DNA of 13,239 nucleotides from positions 1 to 13,239 of the forward strand of contig NZ_CALGNQ010000009.1 in the NCBI RefSeq assembly GCF_937958535.1. The letters run 5' to 3'. A program made the translations under genes and the position numbers. This DNA comes from an uncultured Georgenia sp. GTDB taxonomy: Bacteria > Actinomycetota > Actinomycetes > Actinomycetales > Actinomycetaceae. The notes under the pieces are model-generated. The model did not search any database. It worked only from the letters and a program-made list of their open reading frames with translations, and was not told the DNA's origin. Positions 1-6,405 of the stretch are shown one piece after another. Within the stretch, counting starts at the first letter, position 1. Each line of letters opens with the position of its first letter.

Positions 1-826
1 CAAGGCGATGAGCTACAACAACTACGTCGACGCCGACGCCGCCTGGCGCGCCGCCCACGACCACACCGACCCCGCCGTCGCCATCATCAAGCACGCCAAC
101 CCGTGCGGCATCGCCGTCGGTGCCACCATCGCCGCCGCCCACGCGGCGGCGCACGCCTGCGACCCGGTCTCCGCGTTCGGGGGCGTCATCGCCGCCAACC
201 GGCCGGTCACCGCCGAGGCCGCGGCCCAGATCGCGCCGGTGTTCACCGAGGTCGTCGTCGCTCCCGCCTTCGAGCCCGAGGCGGTGGAGATCCTCACCGC
301 GAAGAAGAACATCCGCCTCCTCGTCGTGCCCGAGGCCGAGCGCGACGCGGTCGAGTCCCGGACGATCTCCGGCGGGATGCTCCTCCAGCGCACCGACCGG
401 GTCGACGCCCCGGGGGACGACCCGGCGACGTGGACCCTGGCAGCCGGCGAGCCCGCCGACGACGCCACGCTCGCCGACCTCGTCTTCGCCTGGCGCTCGG
501 TGCGTGCGGTGCGCTCCAACGCCATCCTCCTCGCCGCCGGCGGCGCGAGCGTCGGCGTGGGCATGGGGCAGGTCAACCGCGTCGACTCCTGCCGGCTGGC
601 CGTCGAGCGCGCCAACACGCTGGGGGAGGGGGAGCGTGCGCGGGGCGCGGTCGCCGCGTCCGACGCGTTCTTCCCCTTCGCCGACGGGCTCCAGGTGCTC
701 ATCGACGCCGGGGTGCGCGCCGTCGTCCAGCCCGGCGGCTCCGTCCGCGACGAGGAGGTCATCGCCGCCGCGCAGGCCGCGGGCGTGACGATGTACCTCA
801 CCGGGACGCGCCACTTCTCCCACTGA
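1..826 (+). CDS. purH: Bifunctional purine biosynthesis protein PurH, C-terminal part (5' end outside window)
   Basis: The frame is open from the first base (codons Lys-Ala-Met-Ser-Tyr-Asn-Asn), matching the internal GKA[LM]SYNN motif of PurH, so the Met at base 8 is internal. The visible part, about 274 residues, is most of the AICAR transformylase domain. That domain transfers the formyl group of 10-formyl-THF to AICAR in the last steps of IMP synthesis; the IMP cyclohydrolase domain lies upstream of the window. Diagnostic motifs are KHANPCG (bases 89-109), which carries the catalytic Lys-His pair, then SAFGG, a RAVRSNAILLA segment, GQVNRVDS, a DAFFPFADG segment, and the family's C-terminal TG-x-RHF-x-H ending. 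The stop is TGA 824-826. The protein is cytoplasmic. The usual actinobacterial neighbour folD is not next in line; a convergent flavoprotein gene follows instead. Confidence 0.97.
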   Translation, partial: KAMSYNNYVDADAAWRAAHDHTDPAVAIIKHANPCGIAVGATIAAAHAAAHACDPVSAFGGVIAANRPVTAEAAAQIAPVFTEVVVAPAFEPEAVEILTAKKNIRLLVVPEAERDAVESRTISGGMLLQRTDRVDAPGDDPATWTLAAGEPADDATLADLVFAWRSVRAVRSNAILLAAGGASVGVGMGQVNRVDSCRLAVERANTLGEGERARGAVAASDAFFPFADGLQVLIDAGVRAVVQPGGSVRDEEVIAAAQAAGVTMYLTGTRHFSH

Positions 827-852
827 CCCACCGCAGCCCGGGAGCCCCTCCA

Positions 853-917
853 TTCCGTCGGTCACAGAACGTTCCCTCACGGACCGTGAACGGACGTTCT
901 GCGACCGATCGACGGAA
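853..917. terminator. Long imperfect inverted repeat between convergent genes; likely bidirectional terminator
   Basis: The left arm (853-882) and right arm (884-917) fold into one long stem. The outer block TTCCGTCG pairs with CGACGGAA. A 4-nt bulge (906-909) follows. Then GTC-x-CAGAACGT pairs across with two or three mismatches, and the tip is a perfect TCACGG / CCGTGA closing around A883. It lies 27 nt after the purH stop and 65 nt beyond the stop of the convergent flavoprotein gene, where a shared terminator would be expected. Neither side has a T-tract, which is common in high-GC actinobacteria. Its length is also compatible with a dispersed genomic palindrome. Confidence 0.6.
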
Positions 918-936
918 GGGGGCAGTGACGGGGGTG

Positions 937-952
937 GGCGCCGGGGGGCGCC
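937..952 (-). terminator. Short GC hairpin downstream of the flavoprotein gene
   Basis: Two copies of GGCGCC (937-942 and 947-952) are separated by GGGG, giving a 6-bp stem with a 4-nt loop about 30 nt past the stop codon of the minus-strand flavoprotein gene. It could be a first terminator for that gene before the larger repeat at 853-917. There is no T-run, and such palindromes are cheap at this GC content. Confidence 0.3.
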
Positions 953-981
953 AGGCGATCAGGCGGCGTTGCCCGCGGTGG

Positions 982-2253
982 TCAGGTCGCGTGGAGCGCG
1001 CGGCGCAGCTGGGTGCCCGGGTCACGCGCAGCAGCGAGGTCGACCACCGGGTGCCGGGGGGCCGACAGCGCCCTGCGCAGCGGCCCGACGTCGCGCGGCC
1101 GGTCCACCGTGAAGCCCGCCCGCAGCCGCGGCGTCCCGGCGGCGTCCCGGGTGACGTAGAGCGCCGTCCACGGCCCCGCCCCGGGCTCGCCGCGGAGCAC
1201 CACCTCGGCCCCCGGTGGGACCTGCCCCACGACGGTGAGCTCGTGCCCGAGCTGGGTGGAGAACACGTACGGCGCCGGGTCGGGCAGCTCACCCTCGGCG
1301 GTACCGAGCAGGTCGGCGACCAGCGCGGCCGGGTGGTTGAGCGCGCCGTCCCAGTGCGCGCCGGGCACGAGGCCGTCACGCGGGGAGTGCCGGTCCGCGC
1401 TGTCCCCGACCGCACGTACCGACGCCGGGCCGCCGTCGACCCGACCCGCGAGGTCCACCGGGACCGCTCCGCGTGAGGTGAGCGGCAGCGTGCCGGCGAG
1501 CCAGCCGGTGGCGGGCCGGACCCCGACCGCCGCGACGACGACGTCGGCGCCCACGGTGCCGCCCTCGGCGACCGTGACCCCGTCCGCGCCGACCCGGGTG
1601 ACCAGCGCGTCGCAGCGCAGCTCGACACCGCGCGCGGTGTACCAGGGCACGAGGAGGCGGCCGACATCGAGGCCGAGGACGTGGCCCAGTGGCACCGGAC
1701 CGCCCTCGAGCACCGTGACCCGTGCGCCCTGCTCCGCCGCCACCGTGGCCAGCTCCGCCCCGACCCAGCCGGCGCCGATGACGGCGACGTCCACCCCGGG
1801 ACCGACCCGCGCCCGCAGCCGGGCGGCGTCGTCCGGGTCGTGCAGGGTTGCGACGCCGTCCCACCCCGGCACGACGACAGGGTCGGCCCCGGTGGCCACC
1901 ACGACGACGTCGGCGGCCAGCTCCCGGGTGCTCGTGGGGCCGGTGACGGTGACCCGGGCACCGGTGTCGTCGGCCTCCAGCGCGACGGCCCGGTGGCCGG
2001 TGAGGAGGACGTCGGCGAGCTCGGCCAGGTCGCCGTACCCCTCATCCGCGAGCCAGAGCGGCTCGCTGCGGGTGAAGAGCTCCTTGGTCAGCGGCGGACG
2101 GTCGTAGGGCGGGCGGGTCTCGGCACCGACCACGGTGAGCCCACCGGTGAACCCCTGGGCGCGCAGCTCCGCGGCGGTCCGCAGCCCCGCCAGCCCGGTC
2201 CCCACGACGACCACCCGCGCCGGCGGGCGCGACGGGCGGGACGGCTGGCTCAC
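982..2253 (-). CDS. FAD-dependent NAD(P)H:ferredoxin (rubredoxin) reductase-like oxidoreductase
   Basis: This 423-residue flavoprotein has the layout of the BphA4/rubredoxin reductase family. It has an N-terminal FAD-binding GTGLAG (residues 18-23) and a YDRPPLTKELF segment (50-60) typical of ferredoxin reductases. A second dinucleotide fold GAGWVGAE (160-167) binds NAD(P)H. AVGDSAD (281-287) followed by HWDGALNHP (300-308) closes the FAD site. The C-terminal domain (about 328-420) is of the reductase_C type. No redox-active Cys pair is seen, so a disulfide reductase is unlikely. It would pass electrons from NAD(P)H to a ferredoxin, rubredoxin or oxygenase partner, but none lies in the window. 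The frame is open further upstream, but that stretch is Arg-rich junk antisense to the next gene. GTG 2253 is chosen because the Rossmann strand starts 13 residues in and a TACCGT -10 box sits exactly 6 nt before it. Confidence 0.9.
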   Translation of the reverse strand: MSQPSRPSRPPARVVVVGTGLAGLRTAAELRAQGFTGGLTVVGAETRPPYDRPPLTKELFTRSEPLWLADEGYGDLAELADVLLTGHRAVALEADDTGARVTVTGPTSTRELAADVVVVATGADPVVVPGWDGVATLHDPDDAARLRARVGPGVDVAVIGAGWVGAELATVAAEQGARVTVLEGGPVPLGHVLGLDVGRLLVPWYTARGVELRCDALVTRVGADGVTVAEGGTVGADVVVAAVGVRPATGWLAGTLPLTSRGAVPVDLAGRVDGGPASVRAVGDSADRHSPRDGLVPGAHWDGALNHPAALVADLLGTAEGELPDPAPYVFSTQLGHELTVVGQVPPGAEVVLRGEPGAGPWTALYVTRDAAGTPRLRAGFTVDRPRDVGPLRRALSAPRHPVVDLAAARDPGTQLRRALHAT

Positions 2254-2259
2254 GGGACC

Positions 2260-2269
2260 ACGGTAACCT
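2260..2269. promoter_or_regulatory. Interlocked divergent -10 elements, leaderless in both directions
   Basis: On the plus strand TAACCT (2264-2269) is followed by 7 nt and then GTG 2277. On the minus strand TACCGT (2265-2260) is followed by 6 nt and then GTG 2253. Both hexamers fit TANNNT and share the self-complementary TA step at 2264-2265. Neither gene has a good Shine-Dalgarno sequence. The spacing matches leaderless transcription starting at or within a base of the start codon. No clear -35 is visible on either side. Confidence 0.6.
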
Positions 2270-2276
2270 CGCTGGC

Positions 2277-2543
2277 GTGGAGACGAGTCACGGCAGGGGC
2301 AGGGCGGTCCTCGCCGTCGTCGTCGCCGGGGTCCTCCTCGTCGGCGCGACCGCGGTGCTCGTCGACGTCCCGACGGCCGCCTTCGTCCTCGCCGCGCTGT
2401 GCGCCGTGCTCGCCGCCGTGCGGGCCACCGACCGCCGCCCACCGGCGACCTTCCGGGCACGTTCGAAGACCTTCGACGTCACGGCGCTGGTCGTCGCCGC
2501 GCTCGTCCTCGCCGTGCTCGCCCCCGCGGGCAACCTCACCTAG
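2277..2543 (+). CDS. Small DUF3017-like membrane protein
   Basis: This 88-residue protein has three hydrophobic segments, at about residues 10-28, 33-48 and 67-83, joined by a short basic loop. The RSKTFDV stretch near residues 61-67 resembles the conserved segment before the last helix in DUF3017 proteins. These are small actinobacterial membrane proteins often found in the purH-folD-mdh neighbourhood, and that context is kept here. The function is unknown. The start is GTG 2277, with no ribosome-binding site and a TAACCT box 7 nt upstream, which suggests a leaderless message. The gene stops at 2543, 38 nt before the CNNM/CBS gene, so read-through is possible. Family assignment rests on resemblance and synteny. 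It is a real gene rather than a chance frame, judging by the hydrophobic pattern and its fit between well-defined neighbours. Confidence 0.75.
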   Translation: METSHGRGRAVLAVVVAGVLLVGATAVLVDVPTAAFVLAALCAVLAAVRATDRRPPATFRARSKTFDVTALVVAALVLAVLAPAGNLT

Positions 2544-2566
2544 CAGACGGCCGCCCGGGCGCGTCC

Positions 2567-2575
2567 TGCCACAAT
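2567..2575 (+). promoter_or_regulatory. Extended -10 (TGC-CACAAT) directly before the CNNM/CBS gene
   Basis: TGC (2567-2569) is followed directly by CACAAT (2570-2575), then 6 nt, then ATG 2582. The TG-N spacer is the extended -10 signature. The 6-nt distance would place transcription start on the A of ATG. No purine-rich Shine-Dalgarno sequence is present between the upstream stop (2543) and the start. Read-through from the upstream gene is the alternative. Confidence 0.45.
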
Positions 2576-2581
2576 GAGCCG

Positions 2582-3913
2582 ATGAACGACCTCGTCGTCG
2601 ACATCGCCCTCGTCTTCCTCTTCGTGCTCGTCGGCGGCGTCTTCGCCGCCTCCGAGATCGCCCTGGTGTCGCTGCGCGAGAGCCAGGTGCGCGCCCTGGC
2701 GGAGCGGGGCGGTGCCGGCGCACGGGTGGCCCGCCTCGTCGGCGACTCCAACCGGTTCCTCTCCTCGGTGCAGATCGGCGTCACCCTCGCCGGGTTCTTC
2801 TCCGCCTCCTTCGGTGCCGCCCAGATCTCCCCGCAGGTCGCCCCGCTCCTCGAGCAGCTCGGGCTGGGCAGCGGACCGGCGAGCACCGTCGCGTTCGTGG
2901 GGATCACCGTCCTCATCTCCTACCTCTCGCTGGTCTTCGGCGAGCTCGTGCCCAAGCGGTTGGCGATGCAGAGCGCCGAGCGCTTCTCCCTGCTCGTCGC
3001 CACCCCGCTCGACTGGATCGCCACCGTCATGCGGCCGGTGATCTGGCTGCTCGGGGCGTCCACCGACCTCGTCATGCGGCTGCTCGGACGCGACCCGGAC
3101 GCCCAGCGCGAGGAGATCGGGGCGGAGGAGCTGCGGGCGCTGGTCGCCGAGCACGAGTCGCTCGGCCCGGTGGAGCGGGAGATGGTCGTCGACCTGCTCA
3201 CCGTGGGGGACCGGGGCGTGGAGGAGATCATGACCCCGCGCACCGAGGTCGAGTTCCTCGACGCCGACCTGCCGGTCGCGGAGGCGCAGGCCCGGGTGGC
3301 CCGCATGGAGCACTCCCGCTACCCGGTGCGCGGCCGGGACGACGACGACATCGTCGGCTTCGTCCACGTGCGCGACCTGCTCCAGGTGCGGCCCGAAGCC
3401 CGCGTGGTCCGTGACCTCGTGCGCCAGGTCCCGTTCTTCCCGACCGGCAAGCGGGTGCTCGCCGCGCTCACCGACCTGCGCGCGCTCAACGCCCACCTGG
3501 CCGTGGTGGTCGACGAGTACGGCGGCACCGACGGCATCGTCACCCTGGAGGACATCGTCGAGGAGTTCGTCGGCGAGATCGAGGACGAGTACGACCAGCC
3601 CGAGCCAGGGCAGACCGAGCCCGGGAGGGCGGCCGAGGTCGCCGGGCTGCTCGGGCGTGCGGAGGTGGCCAAGGTGCTGGACCGGGAGCTGCCCGACGGC
3701 CCCTTCGACACCCTCGCCGGCTTCGTCATGACCCGGTTGGGCCGCATGCCCGAGGTCGGCGACACCGTGGTGTGGGGGGACCTGGCGCTGACCGTGACCG
3801 CGCTCGACGGCCGGCGGATCGACCGGCTCCGGGTGACCAGCGCGGGCGCCGACGGCGCGCAGCACCCGGCCGCCGACGGCACCGACCCGGGGGTGTCCGG
3901 CCACCACCCGTGA
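2582..3913 (+). CDS. CNNM-domain / CBS-pair membrane protein (CorC/HlyC, 'hemolysin' family)
   Basis: This 443-residue protein has the standard order for this family. The N-terminal CNNM (DUF21) membrane domain (residues 1 to about 190) has hydrophobic segments near 5-25, 62-82, 102-122 and 136-160 and the family motif FGELVPKRLA (119-128). A CBS pair covers about 211-332, starting at EIMTPRTEV and ending in VDEYGGTDGIVTLEDIVEE. A CorC/HlyC accessory domain covers about 350-418, with FDTLAGFV. The last 25 residues are a polar tail. Characterised relatives act in Mg2+/Co2+ export or ion homeostasis, and the historical 'hemolysin' label is misleading. Adenine nucleotide binding by the CBS pair is expected from the family. 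ATG 2582 is chosen because it opens the first membrane helix; the frame runs further upstream, but over the preceding gene. Confidence 0.93.
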   Translation: MNDLVVDIALVFLFVLVGGVFAASEIALVSLRESQVRALAERGGAGARVARLVGDSNRFLSSVQIGVTLAGFFSASFGAAQISPQVAPLLEQLGLGSGPASTVAFVGITVLISYLSLVFGELVPKRLAMQSAERFSLLVATPLDWIATVMRPVIWLLGASTDLVMRLLGRDPDAQREEIGAEELRALVAEHESLGPVEREMVVDLLTVGDRGVEEIMTPRTEVEFLDADLPVAEAQARVARMEHSRYPVRGRDDDDIVGFVHVRDLLQVRPEARVVRDLVRQVPFFPTGKRVLAALTDLRALNAHLAVVVDEYGGTDGIVTLEDIVEEFVGEIEDEYDQPEPGQTEPGRAAEVAGLLGRAEVAKVLDRELPDGPFDTLAGFVMTRLGRMPEVGDTVVWGDLALTVTALDGRRIDRLRVTSAGADGAQHPAADGTDPGVSGHHP

Positions 3914-3941
3914 CCGGCGGCACGCCCGCGGCGCCCGCCGG
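3914..3941 (+). terminator. Possible weak terminator after the CNNM/CBS gene
   Basis: CCGGCGG (3914-3920) pairs with CCGCCGG (3935-3941) around a 14-nt GC-rich loop, immediately after the TGA stop. There is no T-tract and the stem is only 7 bp, so this could be chance in such GC-rich sequence. Confidence 0.25.
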
Positions 3942-3959
3942 CGCGACGCCTGCGGCGAA

Positions 3960-3981
3960 TTATCTCGATGTCGAGTAATCT
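3960..3981 (+). promoter_or_regulatory. Palindromic operator overlapping a -10 box upstream of icd
   Basis: CTCGA (3964-3968) and TCGAG (3971-3975) flank a TG centre, with TTA (3960-3962) and TAA (3976-3978) outside them. The right edge overlaps TAATCT (3976-3981), a good TANNNT -10, placing transcription start near 3988 and giving a leader of about 69 nt. This is an AT-rich island in otherwise GC-rich DNA. A repressor bound here would block the -10. MarR-family regulators use sites of this general kind, and TamR, a citrate/aconitate-responsive MarR protein of Streptomyces, controls isocitrate dehydrogenase genes. TamR is therefore a specific candidate, by inference only. Confidence 0.55.
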
Positions 3982-3988
3982 GGGGTGC

Positions 3989-4038
3989 GGCGCCGGGGCT
4001 CCGGTGCCCAGAAACGCCGAGACCGCCCCTACCGGGGC
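3989..4038 (+). other. icd 5' leader with two consecutive hairpins
   Basis: GGCGCCGG (3989-3996) pairs with CCGGTGCC (4001-4008) around a GGCT loop, one pair being a G-U wobble. A second hairpin, GCCCC (4025-4029) / GGGGC (4034-4038), follows just before the Shine-Dalgarno GGGAGAG (4041-4047). If transcription starts near 3988, the first hairpin sits at the very 5' end of the mRNA, a place where stems protect messages from decay. No known riboswitch architecture is recognised. Confidence 0.35.
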
Positions 4039-4056
4039 ATGGGAGAGACGCACGCA

Positions 4057-5274
4057 ATGGCGAAGATCAAGGTCACCAACCCGGTCGTCGAGCTTGACGG
4101 CGACGAGATGACGCGGATCATCTGGCAGTTCATCAAGGACCGCCTCATCCACCCGTACCTCGACATCGACCTCAAGTACTACGACCTGGGCATCCAGCAC
4201 CGGGACGCGACGGATGACCAGGTGACCATCGACGCCGCGCACGCCATCCAGGAGCACGGCGTCGGGGTCAAGTGCGCGACCATCACCCCCGACGAGGCCC
4301 GGGTGGCCGAGTTCGGGCTGAAGAACATGTGGCGCTCGCCGAACGGCACGATCCGTAACATCCTCGGCGGCGTCATCTTCCGTGAGCCGATCATCATCTC
4401 CAACGTGCCCCGCCTCGTGCCGCACTGGACCAAGCCGATCGTCATCGGCCGTCACGCCCACGGCGACCAGTACAAGGCGCAGAACTTCAAGGTCCCGGGC
4501 CCGGGCACCGTGACGATCACCTACACCCCGGACGACGGCAGCCGGCCGATGGAGCTCGAGGTCGCCAAGTTCGGTGAGGACGGCGGCGTGGCGATGGGCA
4601 TGTACAACTACAACAAGTCGATCGCCGACTTCGCCCGCGCCTCCTTCTCCTACGGCCTGCAGCGCGGCTACCCGGTCTACATGTCGACGAAGAACACGAT
4701 CCTCAAGGCCTACGACGGCGCCTTCAAGGACATCTTCGCCGAGATCTACGAGACCGAGTTCAAGGAGCAGTTCGAGGCCGCCGGGCTCACCTACGAGCAC
4801 CGCCTCATCGACGACATGGTCGCCGCCTCGCTCAAGTGGGAGGGCGGCTACGTCTGGGCGTGCAAGAACTACGACGGCGACGTCCAGTCCGACACCGTCG
4901 CCCAGGGCTTCGGCTCCCTCGGACTGATGACCTCGGTCCTCATGACCCCGGACGGCCGCACCGTCGAGGCCGAGGCCGCGCACGGCACCGTCACCCGCCA
5001 CTACCGCCAGCACCAGGCGGGCAAGCCGACCTCGACCAACCCGATCGCCTCGATCTTCGCCTGGACCCGGGGCCTGGCCCACCGCGGCAAGCTCGACAAC
5101 ACCCCGGAGGTCACCGGCTTCGCCCAGACGCTGGAGGACGTCGTCATCAAGACCGTCGAGTCCGGCAAGATGACGAAGGACCTCGCGCTGCTCATCGGGC
5201 CGGACCAGGAGTGGCAGACCACCGAGGAGTTCCTCGCGTCGATCGACGAGAACCTCGCCGCCCGCCTGGCCTGA
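4057..5274 (+). CDS. icd: NADP-dependent isocitrate dehydrogenase, dimeric eukaryote-like type
   Basis: This 405-residue enzyme oxidatively decarboxylates isocitrate to 2-oxoglutarate, making NADPH in the TCA cycle. It belongs to the homodimeric subfamily that includes human IDH1. It is not the E. coli type, nor the roughly 740-residue monomeric enzyme of corynebacteria and streptomycetes. The numbering falls in register with human IDH1: R100, R109 and R132 for isocitrate, K212, metal ligands D252, D275 and D279, and the NADP-binding R314-H315 in HGTVTRHYR. The SPNGTIRNILGG and STNPIASIFAWTRGL motifs are intact. The start is ATG 4057, with GGGAGAG 9 nt upstream; the frame is open a little further but has no better start. 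The stop is 26 nt before mdh, so the two are very likely one transcript. Upstream lies the palindrome/-10 at 3960-3981. Confidence 0.97.
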   Translation: MAKIKVTNPVVELDGDEMTRIIWQFIKDRLIHPYLDIDLKYYDLGIQHRDATDDQVTIDAAHAIQEHGVGVKCATITPDEARVAEFGLKNMWRSPNGTIRNILGGVIFREPIIISNVPRLVPHWTKPIVIGRHAHGDQYKAQNFKVPGPGTVTITYTPDDGSRPMELEVAKFGEDGGVAMGMYNYNKSIADFARASFSYGLQRGYPVYMSTKNTILKAYDGAFKDIFAEIYETEFKEQFEAAGLTYEHRLIDDMVAASLKWEGGYVWACKNYDGDVQSDTVAQGFGSLGLMTSVLMTPDGRTVEAEAAHGTVTRHYRQHQAGKPTSTNPIASIFAWTRGLAHRGKLDNTPEVTGFAQTLEDVVIKTVESGKMTKDLALLIGPDQEWQTTEEFLASIDENLAARLA

Positions 5275-5300
5275 CCCGTCTCGAAGGAGAGCACACGCCC

Positions 5301-6284
5301 ATGAGCACCCAGCCCGTCAACGTCACCGTCACCGGGGCCGCCGGCCAGATCGGCTACGCCCTGCTCTTCCGCATCGCCTCCGGGCAGCTGCTCGGGCCCG
5401 ACGTGCCCGTCAAGCTGCGGCTGCTGGAGATCCCGCAGGCGGTCAAGGCCGCCGAGGGCACCGCGATGGAGCTCGACGACTGCGCTTTCCCGCTGCTCGC
5501 CGGGGTCGACATCTTCGACACCCCGGAGGCCGGCTTCGACGGCGCCAACATCGCCCTGCTCGTCGGTGCCCGGCCCCGCACCGCGGGGATGGAGCGCGGT
5601 GACCTGCTGGAGGCCAACGGCGGGATCTTCGGGCCCCAGGGCAAGGCGATCAACGACCACGCCGCCTCCGACATCCGCGTGCTGGTGGTCGGCAACCCGG
5701 CCAACACCAACGCGCTCATCGCCCAGCAGCACGCGCCGGACGTCCCGGCCGAGCGCTTCAACGCGATGACCCGGCTGGACCACAACCGGGCGCTGAGCCA
5801 GCTGGCGCAGAAGACGGGCACGCCGGTGGACCAGATCGAGAACCTCACCATCTGGGGCAACCACTCCGCCACCCAGTACCCCGACGTCTTCCACGCCACC
5901 GTCGCCGGCCGGCCGGCGACCGAGCTGGTCGACGAGGCGTGGCTGAAGGACGAGTTCATCCCGACCGTCGCCAAGCGCGGCGCCGCCATCATCGACGCCC
6001 GCGGTGCGTCCTCGGCGGCCTCGGCCGCCAACGCGGCGATCGACCACGTCTACGACTGGGTCAACGGTACGGGCAGCTCGTGGACCTCCGCGGCGATCCC
6101 GTCCGACGGCTCCTACGGGGTGCCCCAGGGGCTCATCTCCTCCTTCCCGGTCCACTCCCGGGACGGGGTGTGGGAGATCGTCCAGGGCCTGGAGATCAAC
6201 GAGTTCTCCCGCGAGCGGATCGACGCCTCCGTCGCCGAGCTCGTCTCCGAGCGCGACGCCGTGCGTGAGCTCGGCCTCATCTGA
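5301..6284 (+). CDS. mdh: Malate dehydrogenase (NAD-dependent)
   Basis: This 327-residue cytoplasmic enzyme interconverts malate and oxaloacetate in the TCA cycle. The N-terminal nucleotide-binding fold shows GAAGQIG (12-18). The acidic E43 in LRLLEIPQ, at the end of the second strand, indicates NAD rather than NADP. Substrate arginines are R93 (in RPRT) and R99. D160 and R163 lie in TRLDHNRA, and catalytic H188 lies in IWGNHSATQYPD. The length and the EIPQ signature match the long-form bacterial MDH family (Thermus, Streptomyces). The start is ATG 5301 behind a strong GAAGGAGA (5283-5290). The gene is second in an icd-mdh operon and is closed by the strong hairpin at 6293-6327. Confidence 0.97.
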   Translation: MSTQPVNVTVTGAAGQIGYALLFRIASGQLLGPDVPVKLRLLEIPQAVKAAEGTAMELDDCAFPLLAGVDIFDTPEAGFDGANIALLVGARPRTAGMERGDLLEANGGIFGPQGKAINDHAASDIRVLVVGNPANTNALIAQQHAPDVPAERFNAMTRLDHNRALSQLAQKTGTPVDQIENLTIWGNHSATQYPDVFHATVAGRPATELVDEAWLKDEFIPTVAKRGAAIIDARGASSAASAANAAIDHVYDWVNGTGSSWTSAAIPSDGSYGVPQGLISSFPVHSRDGVWEIVQGLEINEFSRERIDASVAELVSERDAVRELGLI

Positions 6285-6292
6285 GTACTACC

Positions 6293-6327
6293 GGCGGGCC
6301 GGGAGGAGCTGCTCCTCCCGGCCCGCC
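6293..6327. terminator. Strong terminator hairpin after mdh
   Basis: There is a perfect 16-bp inverted repeat (6293-6308 with 6312-6327) around a 3-nt CTG loop, starting 8 nt after the mdh stop. No true T-tract follows, only a pyrimidine-rich GTCGTCTCT. The minus-strand flavin reductase gene converges on it with its stop about 80 nt away, so it may serve both directions. Confidence 0.85.
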
Positions 6328-6405
6328 GTCGTCTCTGCGCCCAGCGTTCGGGTGCGCGTGCACCGGCGGCGCCGACGCCGGCCCGGAGCAGCCCGCGACG
6401 GCCGC

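Noticed and set aside
2254..2460. N-terminal extension of the flavoprotein frame
   Set aside because: The extra 69 residues are almost all Arg/Gly/Pro and antisense to the DUF3017 gene. GTG 2253 directly precedes the FAD-binding fold.
3914..4056. Possible riboswitch in the icd leader
   Set aside because: Only two short GC hairpins are present; no conserved core of a known class could be recognised.
3319..5082. Very long open frame on the minus strand opposite the CNNM/CBS gene and icd
   Set aside because: It is antisense to two well-recognised genes, has low-complexity His/Val/Asp/Gly-rich composition and no family motif. Such shadow frames are normal at about 70% GC.
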